A stretch of DNA of 64,000 bases, taken from positions 372,001-436,000 of the forward strand of contig WBMV01006646.1 in assembly GCA_013396655.1 (NCBI GenBank). Reading direction: 5' to 3'. This stretch comes from Campylorhamphus procurvoides (taxonomy: Eukaryota; Chordata; Aves; Passeriformes; Dendrocolaptidae). This document shows positions 15,101 through 27,100 of the stretch, in pieces. Each line of letters opens with the position of its first letter. The first letter of the stretch is position 1. Made by a program: the position numbers and the translations under genes. The notes beneath the pieces were generated by a model. The model was not told where the DNA came from. It made no database searches and saw only the letters and a program-made list of their open reading frames with translations.

Positions 15101-18100
15101 AGTGAGCATTCTTAGCTGAGAAGGTTAAATTAAACAATTTTTATACCAAGGGGAATAGCTAAATAACACTGAGAATTAAATCACCTCCTTTCAAGTTTCA
15201 ATACCTCTGCAGGAACCTTAACTTGTTTTGAGAAGAGGACATGGTGAGAATACTGGATTGGGACTCAGATGCAACTTACAAGGAGCCCCAACTAAAAGGT
15301 CACTAGATTAGTTCTAAATTCTTGATGTTCACTTACCACAATTGATCCCGGCAGTTGCAAGGTCACTGGTGGTTCACTAGACAAAATAATGAATTCTGGA
15401 CCTGAAAACTGTAAGAAGGCAATTTAGAAATTTAGTAAATGTCTCCTTAATGTAATGAAGACCCCAAACACAAGTATCAATGAAACCCATTTCTGTTGAT
15501 CGATATGCTGTAGCTAATTGACTTCAGTGTCTAATAAAGTGCAAATGCTGATTCAAGACCTCTCTGTTTGAGGTCTCTCCTATGTGGATTTTTGCAGTCT
15601 AACTACGGGGTAAGCTCATGCTGAAGCCTTTTCTTCCATAAAGGCACTTAACCAAGATTTATTTCCTTTGCAAGACACCTATTTTCATGACACAGAAACT
15701 TAATTTATTCTGAGACCTTCTCCCATTTGATTCCCAAGTTACTTTGAGGACAGTCAGACATGTAAACACATACATACACACCATTGTGGTTTCATAAGCC
15801 TGGCTTCCATGGGAACCAGATTGAAAAACAGAGCTGCTTTCTTCCCCATAATACAGCTTGACTGATAGTTCTTATCAGTAGAGATTTTATTATTTTGTTT
15901 TAAATTCAACAAACTTTAACAGCACAAGATGTTTTTTTCTTGCAGAGCATCCAAATCAAGTAATTTTGCATATTGGGTTTTCATCAGATTCATCTATGCT
16001 TTTATATCCCATAAGCAGACAGAAATGACTAAGTGTCTACAAGTGATGTGAATCCTTCCAGCCATTCTCCATGACATAGCAACTTGACTCATTTACATCC
16101 TTTTAAAAAAAGAAAAGTAGGGGTTTTTTTGTAATAATAGTATTTTCCTGCCAACAGTGCAGTTTTTCGTCAGGTTAAAGAGGGGCTAGCACTTTGTTGC
16201 AACAGTCGCTAAACTGTCTGAGAGACATAATTATTACCCCAACAAAAATCATATTAATAAGATTTTCAACCAAATTTATATGTAAAAGGATAACTTTCCA
16301 AACTATTTATATAGGTCAGTCATGAGCTTCTGGAGAAGAGGTGAAAGGGCTCATCAGTCTGAAACCTATCCCTTCTTCTTCCACAACAGAAACCTCCATA
16401 GGAAAAATCATTGTGGAGTTTTCTGTGATTCAGTTATTTTTGGATTTTTGTGATCCAGTTGCCAAAGAAATATCCTTCCCATTTAACAGAGTTCTGCAAC
16501 AAATTGGCGACTAGAAATAGAAGCTCAGGGAAACTACTGATTTAGCACAGTCACTGCTAGCCTATGCTTCCTGTCCAGGCATACACTGTAACAAAAATTT
16601 TAAATCCTTGGAGCACTGTTGAATAGCAAATGTTTGGGTTCAGTGTCTTTGTAAATTTTTTTGCTGTTCCGAAGCTCCTGTTAAAGTGGTTGGTGAAAAC
16701 AGTCCATATGGTGTTTGATGCTTGCAGAAATCACACATGTAGTCAGAGAAGATTCAGTTATCAGCTTTTGCATGGTCTTTATGGACAAGAGCTTTTGCTT
16801 TCACTGTCATCAGTTCTGAGATATCACAACTGAATCGTGCCTAATTTGGAGTCTGTCAATTTAGAATACTCGTCTAATGAGATGACCCAGCAGCTAATAT
16901 GCACATCACTTGAACAATTAAATAAGAGGTTGCTCTTTAGTGATATTTACATGTTTTTCATCATTCACCTTTTCCTTCCTGTGGAACAAACATTTTTGCG
17001 ATGAAGTAGCTGCCGTGTAGTCCTTTGTAGACACAGAGAAGGTGGAACCTAAGCTTAGCAGGTTCTGTCGGCTGTTCTTCTGAGTTCCACCAGGGATTTC
17101 TTCTACAGCACTGACCGACCTTCACAGAAATGTCATAGTGAACAGTATATATAGCATGCAATCAAAACAGCACAGGCTTGAGGACAAAAAGCTTAAGGTA
17201 CTCTCACTAGTGCAATATTATGAAGTCTAGGACAATGTCAGTTACAAGTTCCTAAGTGTTTATTTACAGAAAAAGAAAAACAATGTAACAGGAATAATGT
17301 TACTGATGTCCTTTAGAAATAAATAAATCTAAACTCCGCTTTAATTCAATATCAGTTTGGATTTGTTTTTGGGTTTTTTTTTCATTTGGTGAGCCAGATC
17401 TAGCTAGTTTGAGCCTGGTGAAGCCAACAGGCAAAGAATTTAGCCCCATACGCTTCTGGGAATTCTACAGGATGAAGCAAATTCCTCATTTCTTATTTTC
17501 TCAAGGAAAAAAGCTTCAGAAAACCTTGTCATTATTCAGAATTTTCCAGTAATGGGAATTAAAGTATTTGAATACTAATTCATTAGAATGAATTAATGTC
17601 TTAGGGAACTGAGGGAATTTTCAATTTAATTAAGAGAAAAACGTGTGAAATCTCAGATCAGAAAGCTGTCTTTGTACTACAGTTTTAACACAGAAAGTAA
17701 TAGTGTTTTCCACCTGACCAGACACATGTATCCTTAGGATAAACTTAAAATATACTGTGTACTCTTGTCAATGATAAAAGAATGATTATGTGATTCAGAA
17801 GGAAAGGTTTTGGTGAGGTGGATTTTTTTAATTACATTTTTAAACAGCCAGTCACATGGAAGCTTTTTTGTTATCCTAAAGTTTCATCCTTTTCTTTTGC
17901 ATGCTGCCAAGTTGCTTCAGAAAACTATTCAAGGAGTTTCAAAACAATTTTAACAAATTTACTGGGTAGTTACTAATTTCTTGTGCCTAGTATCCAGTGA
18001 CAGGGAATGTGGGAATGGTTCAAAGCTACATTCTGTGGGGTTCAAACATGATATTAGGAAGCATTTCTTTACTTAGAAGGTGGCCAAACACTGGCACGGA

Positions 18101-21100
18101 CTTTCTAGAGAGGGGGTCATTGGCCCATTTAAGAGGCATTTTGACATGCCCTTAATAACATGCTTTAACTTTTGGTCAGCTCTGTAGTGGTCAGGCAGTT
18201 GGACGAGATGATTATTTGCAGGTCTCTTCCAATTGAATTATCCTATCCTATCCTATCCTATCCTATCCTATCCTATCCTATCCTATCCTATCCTATCCTG
18301 TCCTGTCCTGTCCTGTCCTGCCCTGCCCTGTCCTGTCCTATCCTATCCTATGCTATCCTATCCATCTCTCTATAAAGACATTTAGATATCTTTGTTTCTA
18401 TCAGTGCAATGTCATAAAGATCAACATTTACCTAACAAATATGCCTTAAAATTACCTGAAGTGACTTTTGTGAGCATTAAAATACTGTTAGCTCAAAAAA
18501 TGAGATTCTTTATTAAGAAGACTTTCTTTTCCTGTGGAAAACAGTTCATGTTATTAGTCCTGTAAGATGAGAGATGCCAGATTTGACAGCTGTGTCTTTA
18601 TATATAGGCCAGAGCCCTGCATACACTTACAAGCTTAACTTTGTGAGATGTAAACTATGTCGGTTGGACTACCTACAGAACTGAGCATGATGATATTACC
18701 AAGGTTTATAGATAGTAAATCCATCACTAAATTTTGGGTTGGTTGTCCTCCTGCTTGGGAAACTGGTGATTTCCAAATCAGTAATTTCATCTCCACTGCT
18801 GTAAAAGTACTTGCAATAGTTTGGTGACCTTGGTAGAAATGCAGTCGCAGATGCTGACAACCAAAAGTGGGGTTTACAGTCCTTGAAGTTCTATGGGAAA
18901 CAGCTTGTTGAAAATTTGGAGAAGAAAGAGGGGAACTTATTCTTGGCAGCATGATTGGATCAAGAATATCAAGATCATACCCAGGTTGTTAATTGGAGGC
19001 AATTGCTCCAAAACACTCAGTAAATAAATCCTCTGTTACTGATATAACTACCAGGTATATGATGCATATATATATGTGTGTAGTTAGGTAGACAGAGACT
19101 TCTTTCCTCACAAAAGCACTCACTATCCTGCAACCTGCATGTAGTTCTTTCTTGTTGCAGTTTTAGAGGTGTACTGGGGTATCTCATATCACTCAGATTA
19201 TCATGGCTGATTTGTCAGGAATTTCAAACTGTTTACTTGGGGTACATTTAACTGGGAGGTGATCTAAATGGAGCATTTCCTGTGGGCTTGAATTACTCAT
19301 GCCATGGTTAAAAGAAGAAATTCCTGTTTAACTGGGTCAAGAACTAAATTTAAATGGGATGTCTGTAGGGATTAGATGGTACTTAACTGTGGGATTCTGG
19401 TCTTTGTGGTGCCTAGAGGCTAACAGTACTGACATCTCTTCTTGGTTTGGAAATGGCCATGATTATACCTGCACTATGCTAACACCCAATCTAGAAAACT
19501 CTTGTTTAGCAGCAGTGGTGTTTCCCTGGCTTTTGAAAAGGAGTTAGTATCAATTGTACCGTTTTCAGTTTTCTTTGGCAGTGTCTACAGGGCTGCTGTA
19601 CTTGCCATGGCTGAAATGAGGCTAATCCTCATGGCAGAGCAGAGGTCTTTACTGCTTGTGTCCCTGGGTTACCTATAACTCTTCAGTAAAGTGGCAATGC
19701 AGGGCTGGATATGGCTGACACAAATGAGAAAAATCAGTCTAAGAACTAAGATGGAAATGCAAACAATCCACTGAAAATTATGGATCATATACATGGTCTG
19801 CCATAACCACTCCAGAACACATAAGGCCTCTGCTAATGTGAGAGCAAGGCAGGACCAGATCCAAGTTCTGAATGCAGACAAATGAGGACCCTGCCAGAAC
19901 GCCTTGACAGGGAAAGTGATGACTGTTCATACCTTTTCAACAGGTTTTTCCCTTCATAGAATCATGTAATCATTAAGGTTAGAAAAGACCTCCAAGATCA
20001 TCAAGTCCAACCTTCCACAGCCTCTGTGGAGCTGCTTCCCAGTTGTTTCAGTCACAGAGGGCTATTGCTGCTTGCCTGATTCTGATGGAGGCACAGCCAG
20101 GGGCAGTTGTTCTGGGAGGCCCATGGCATCTGGTAGGACACAGTGGTAAAGAGTGAAGGTGGAGATCTTGAATGTGCTTGTTTTGTATGGATTGTTCAGG
20201 ACCCAAGTTCCATTTCACTAGAGCATTTGGACTGTTCCACTTGGAGCCAAATCAAGTCTAGGTGCACATTATTTATTTATTCTACACAGTAGAATATGAT
20301 GTATTTATTAAGGTATTTATTCTACATAAATAGTATCTATTATCAAAGCAAGCCCAGATGACAATCCAGGCATTTTCTGATAATGGTATTGCCACAATAG
20401 TTGCCTGCTTCGTTTGGTTACTAAACAGCTTTCATCTTGTAGAAATATGAACTGAGATTACCTGTTTATGAAGAGCTTGTAGCTACTTTGTGTCCTTGAC
20501 CCATTTAGTGTGGGGTCACATGGCCTTTGTGTCTCTGGAACTCTCCCTGAAATAAAGAAAGGAAATTTCACAATTGAAGCAGTTGTCGCAGCACTCAGCA
20601 TCAGATATTGGGACAATTATAACAGGGAAGAAATTTAGACTGGCTACTTCCTCTCTTGTGTCCTCTCTTGGAATGATAAATGGGTATTTAATAAGGTTAA
20701 GTGAATACTACCAGCAGAGTTCTCAGTTTTTGTTAGTTCCTCTTCATAACCCGTCATGTGAATATAATTTGGAAAATAGCTGTGTAGGTACAATGGTTGC
20801 TGTTTCCATTTCTATGGGGGTAATTTGTGAAACAGCTTTTTCTCTTCAGAAACTATGTCCAATTTTTGAATAAAATTGGGCAGAAAAAGCCATGAAACTT
20901 CTCTGGCTTAATCAGAGTTGAATATAAAATCACTGAAATGAAGATGTTTGTACATATTCATCTGGTTATTTGCTACATTAAATAAATTGTGAATGTTTTT
21001 ACATCATAAAAATTTGGTGGAAGTATAAGATGCTTTGTGAATCCTTAGCAAATAAGATTTGTATTGTTTTTCACCTTCAGTAATCTCTGCTGCTACAGAA

Positions 21101-24100
21101 AGGAAAGGTGTTGCTTTGTCCAAATACATGAAGGCTGAAATTTAGAGGCTGAACCAGAAAGTGTTATGCAAGTGGTAGCTCTATGAATGTTTCTTGTAGC
21201 AGCAGATTTTTAAATCATAGTCTCAGACACATGATGGTGATGGTCCTGTGCAGAACTAAGAATTGGGCTCAATGATCCTTATGGGTCCCTTTCAACTCGG
21301 CATATTCAGTGATTCTGTGATTTAGGAAAAGGTGATAAGGTTAAATTTTTTTCATTTGGATCATTTCATTGATCGTTTGAAGAATTGCATATCAAACTAT
21401 TACATAGACAGAATGATAGAGGTCATAAGATGAGCTATGTGGAAGCAATCCTTTAGGTCAGCTTTTTCTCTAGATAAAACATCTGTGCACTACACCCTGA
21501 GACCTCACTTTGAATTCCAATAAGAAGACGTGACATTGAATTCTAGTATACCAACCAACCAATTGCAATTTCAGAAACTAGAAAATCTACAGTCACATTG
21601 CTAAAAAAAGCATAAACATGTGTTGGTTTTACCAAGCTGCAGATGGTAGTGACAAAATGTGAGATTTGAGATAAGCTAGTTAGCAAAATTAAGATTCAAT
21701 CCTGTGTTCTAAAACTACATGCTTTAATGAGAAAACCTTGAAAAATTCTCTGCTTACACTATAGTTTTCACATAATTGTATAAAAATACTTTGACAAGCA
21801 CATAAAATTCCCCTTAGTTCTTCTGTATCAGCTGATAGGGCAGTGGGGTAACTTGGCTAGTTTCAGTGGCCAGAATGCCGTGCTTTGATCACAGATTTAA
21901 CATGTTCCTGATGTTAAATTAACATGTCGCCCTCAAAGAAGTCAATTAGGTAGATTATTATTTTATTATATATCAAGTGATCTTCTAAAGTACAGTCTTG
22001 ATAGAGATATTGCTCTCCCTTGATAATTGTGCTCTACTAGATGGTAGTATTTCTTTTCAGAGAAGAATGCATTTTTTTAATATATTACCTCATGAAAGAA
22101 TGTCTGTGGCAAACAAGTTCTCACATTCTGTATTTACTCACGTATTTTTAGAATCTTGTCTTATAAAAATCCTGAGTATGAACAGCTATCAGTGTTTCAG
22201 TGGAGACTGAGACATGCATAAAGTCACTGGAATGAACTGTTGTCACGTTTATGACCAAATTTATTTTTTTTTTCAAGGGCTTACAAAACAGGCTTCTGAG
22301 TTTACCTTCACTGTGTGCAATTAAGGATGTGACTGACACATATGTGTCACATAGGGAGCAGCTGCAGTCCCTGCTTTTTATTACTGCTGATATTGATTGC
22401 AATTCTGGAGCTTCAGAAAAGTGTCTTTCAGGCGGAGAGCAGTTTTACAACTAACCTCACTTTCCTCATCCCTGGGGCAACAGCAACTTTTTGCTCTTGG
22501 GCAGTATGAACATCTTGTCTAGGTGATCCTAGCTCTGATTCCAATTTATACACAAAGACACACATGCACAGCAATGCTCCCCTTCCTGCTCAATTCCCTT
22601 TTTTGCTTCACAGTATCCCCCTACACTGGGATTTAGTACTGTCATTTAGTACAACAAAAACAACATGCTGAGCAGGAAATACACAATGGCCCTATGACAA
22701 AAATGAAAAGAAAGTAACAGGGATTTTTGGGTTTCCCTCTAGATTTCCCAATTAGTCCCTTTGGTTTTGAATGGGCTTGAAGAAAAATTAATCCCCACCA
22801 TTCAAGACTTAGGTATTATTCATAGATTCAACTGATTTCAATGCTGCCATCTTGACATTGTCTATCATATGCATTTGTGGGGTAGTTCCACTGTTTCTCA
22901 TCTGTATCAAGACCCCATGTGCTAAAAACCTACTGTCAGGTTTTGTGATCTGCTGAACAGCTTCACCTGGAAAAAGGGGACATAAAGCAAGAAGGGTGAT
23001 GGTGCTGCATGGTAAACAGGGAATATATACCTTTACACTAGGATGCAAGTGAAAAAGAACCCGCTTTAAGTATCTTTCTTCTCTACAACTTAGCACAAAT
23101 ATATATAGTTATATAACTTTATATATATTTGTTCTATAAATGTAAGTTGCATGGGAGTACCTGTCACCTGGTATACCTATATGTGGGTAGTCCCACATAT
23201 ACAAATAAGGGACAAAAGAGATGAATACATAGTTCATAAATAATCTTTACAAAAAATCTTACCTCTCCTGTGTCCTCGGTTGGACAGTATCAAAGATGTA
23301 CTTTCAGAAATACTATTAGAGTCACTATAGTCCACAGACATTTGTCTGTAATCTTCTGTTGACTGACTATAATTCATTAATCTGGATCCTTTGTCTGGAA
23401 ACAGGAAAGATGGTGAATCACATACTTTAATTATAAATCATTGTATTGAATAATGAAATAAATATCATTTGCCTTGACTAATTTTTATATAGTCTACATC
23501 TGTCTGTCTTCTAATCCTGACTCCTTAGGGACAGAGAAAAGCTTAGTAACTTCATTCTATTACTTTCATAATCTTATTCTGATCAAAAATAGTTTTCATA
23601 GTTCTCAACCATTCCAAATAAAACAATTCTATTCTACATGTTTAATTGAAAGGTTGCAAAGTGCAGATAATTTGCATTCCTTATACTTTGAGGTCCAAAA
23701 CCTTCTGCTGTAAAGTATTCTTTCTTTGTACAGGATGGACAATGCCTAGGCACAATCCCCTACCAGAGTCAAATGCAGAAATTCCATTAAGAGGTCATGC
23801 TAGGTCATTAGGAAGTACATGTTTCTCTTGCACACTGACTTTACTTTGGTTGCATTGTCTCTTGCCCTTTTGCAGAATCTTCAAAGGTGAAAATTTTTAA
23901 TCATAAAAAAAAAAGAAAGAAAGAAACTGAATTCTGCCTTGCAAAGTGCAGCTCACACATTCTCAATGTAATCAACATCCTAATTCATTAAAGTCCTTCA
24001 GCAAGGGTAAGCCAAGTGACCTGAATCCCTGGAAAACACAGAGATCACATCAGATATATAATCACCAGAAACAGTGTAAGGAAAATGGCAGGAATTTGTG

Positions 24101-27100
24101 GCTAATAAGGGCCTGAGGATGAGGCCATCCCTTTTGGGAGCAGCAGAATTTCCACCAGCTTATGCATGTGTGAATCTGTAATCTCAGTTTCTGAGTAAGT
24201 GAACCAATATGATTTGGGGGATGGTTTATCTGTATGTTTTCAAAAGAATCTCCCTTTCTTTTCTTATAACCAATAATACTTAATAAAAATGTTCCACATG
24301 TATTAAAGCATGTGTTTGATTCTAGCTGATTTATTGAAACATGTGTGTGATTTGCTGAATAAGAATTGCATTGCTCATATGCCTAATGTTGAACGTATCC
24401 AAAAGAAGCCTATATAGCTTGGACCAAAATTCCCCTTGCCCCTAAATCAGAGATCTCTGTTGAAATGAACAGTACAGTATGGAGATTAGATAAAACATAG
24501 AGAATTACTCTGAGGGATAACAAAATCTTGATCTTATTCAAGTGAAATAAAAAATTGGTATATACTGCTTTATTTATATACTGACCAGGATGTGCCCTTA
24601 TGTCTCGAAACCACTCCAGCGATTCATGTGTGAATTTATAAAACATCTTTTGAATAGAAAAATTAAATTAAAAAGAAACAACAAATTTTCATTTGAGTAA
24701 TCAGATAGGAAGGACTAATATCTATTCCTTAGTGGCAACAGGATAACCTCACAGAATCCCACCTTCAAAAATACACCAGGGTATACAGAGCACAAAAGCA
24801 GTTTTGAAAGTAGAGGTGTTTTATATGCACAGGTTTTATGCAAAGTGCTTTAAGAGTCAAATCTGTGCAAGCTGATTTGTTATCATTGCTTCACAGCCCT
24901 GAGAGTACCATCCTTTGTGGAAATAAGGAAAAGAATCCTCTCTGACTTGCCTTAGAGTCTTTCCATTAGGAAGTAATTTGTATGCAAAGCAATAAATATC
25001 CTATCCAACACTACGTGTAATCACTACAGCATGAAATTAAACAACTCATCTAGCTTGGGAAAGACTCAGAAAAGGCTGGCTGTATCCCCATTAGACAGTT
25101 CAGATTATGAGTCTTTCCTTACCTTGGAAAAAATTCATCTGGGAGGACAGAGGTGAGGTGTCCGATATTTTCTCATGCAACCTTTTCCTTATCACATGAC
25201 TTCTGTTCAGCTGAGAGGCTGTGCTGTCTTCGGTGACCACCTGCTCTATCTAGAAGACAATAATATTGCAAGTCAATGTCATTTGATATGTGGACTTCAG
25301 ACCCTCATACTGAAGTGATCCTTGCCCTCTGGCTGTCAGAGGCTGCTGATTTGCTTTGTATAAACAACTTCATTTTCTCAGATTAACACCAAACAGGACT
25401 GAGTATTGTTGACTTCATGCTCTCATGCTAGCTGAGTTTAAGAGGGGACACCTTCTGTTACAGTGGTAAATGGAGTAATAAAGAGTGCAAGGGGAAAAAT
25501 CATCTCAGAAAAAATTGTGATGTGTTTTCTTCCATTGTCTTTCAGGCTGTCAACAAAAATGGTTTTTGATATTTCAAATTTTGAAAAAGGCTCAAGTGCT
25601 GACTTATTAAAGACCTCATATGGTCAGGCTTAATTGCATGGCAAATGTTCAATTCCACTCAAGGACAATTAATTAATTTCTCAAGATGATATAAATGTGA
25701 TTTCTTTGAATTTCACAAAGAAAATATGAAAACAGAGTGGCAATGGAGAAGTCTTTTCTCTTGTGTAAACTCCGCCCCTTTGGCCAATATCAAGTCTCTG
25801 TAAAGGGTATGATAGCTTCAGTATTAACCAAAGAAATTAAGATACTGTAACTGCAAAATCTGGATTTGTGTCACTTCCCAGGAGTGTAGAAGTGATGTGT
25901 GAGATAGTTTCATTGCTTCATTTGCTTGTATACATGCCAACTCAATTTCCTGCTTAGAAGTTTAGAATCAAATCTCACTTCCTTAACCCATACAAACATT
26001 AATTTCAGCCACTTGTTTACCTGTACCCCATGTTGCTGCTCACCTCTCTCACCAAAGAAAAGGAGATGATTAGAGTGTGAGAATAGTACCTACCTCACTG
26101 ACACTTCCCACTGCAAGCAGGAACATTTTCTTTATGTAGACATTTGCGGGTAAGGAAGCAGATTCCTTCTGATGTGCCTCACATGCTTCCAGGATTGATT
26201 CAGGAGAAAGTCTTTTATGTGGCAAATCTTCACAAAGTGTCAGCAAGAGTGTGTGTAGTTGGTCACTCAGCTGGAGGGACTGAGCCAAAATAGAGGTAGT
26301 GTTAAATAACATCACCCAGAGGATTGAAATCCTGTGTAAACTGGGACCAGGAATTTCTGTAAGTCTTTCAGCCCGAGTGAGAAAGGGGCATTGAATTCCT
26401 TTAGACTTTGGGAACATTCCAGACAAGCAGTCAAACAGCACTAAATGGAGCCTCTAATGGGACCCAGGATAGCCTTAGAGGGAACTGGCATCTCCAAGAA
26501 GGGTCATCGGCCCAATTAGGAGCGTCTTGGTGACAGACAACAGTTCAGTTTGCTCCAGAGTTTTGTTAATTAGACTGTGAATCAAAGATTCTTGCAAGTA
26601 AGATATGTTGTAGCATTAGCTTAAAAAAGGTGAGGAGTTATACCAGCCAAAACTGTTGCCATAGGGACTAGATACTTAAAGTTTAGGGCCCATTAGCTTA
26701 TAGAGCCTTTTCTCTTAGAGCATGTGTACCCATGAAAGGGAGGTTAAATCTACTAAAACCTTGTGCTCTCCAAATCAAGAATAAGCAACCAAAAGCATCA
26801 CTATAGAAATGAAGAAAAATGTGTGCTACAAGTCTTTGAAAGGATTCACAGTAAGCAAGAAATTAATAATTTCAGCTAGAAGAGATCCTGATAGAATTTG
26901 CTTGGAAATAAGGACAGATATTTAGTTTTATTCCTGCATTCCTCCATCCCGTATTTGAAAAAGCATATAAATGTACGCAGCATGACAACCATGCCAACAT
27001 GATGTTTTTCTTTCAGCCCTTCCTATCTTCGAATAATAGAATCATAGAATAATTCAGGTTGGAAAATACCTTTAATATGAAGTCCCAGTAAACCCAGCAC

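Larger units (their letters stand above)
15402..23262 (-). other. FRMPD2 intron 6, largest intron, with CR1 pieces
   Basis: About 7.9 kb. It contains CR1-like fragments at 17990, 19953 and 21230, a TCCTA pentanucleotide array at 18240-18363, and the candidate cassette exon at 22934-22966. Exons on either side join in phase without help, so no exon is required here. Confidence 0.65.

Noticed and set aside
16966..17140. Possible exon with [20 protein letters not shown] on the minus strand
   Set aside because: It ends at a fair donor (GAAAAG|GTGAAT), but there is no convincing acceptor or homology, and exons 6 and 7 already join in phase without it.
18635..18952. 105-codon minus-strand open frame near a GTAAGTG donor
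   Set aside because: The open frame stops before the donor. The only frame open at the donor has a stop just upstream, with no homology.
24590..24645. Exon-like piece with [20 protein letters not shown] on the minus strand
   Set aside because: In the phase required after exon 5 it meets a stop within three codons, and exon 5 joins exon 6 directly in phase.
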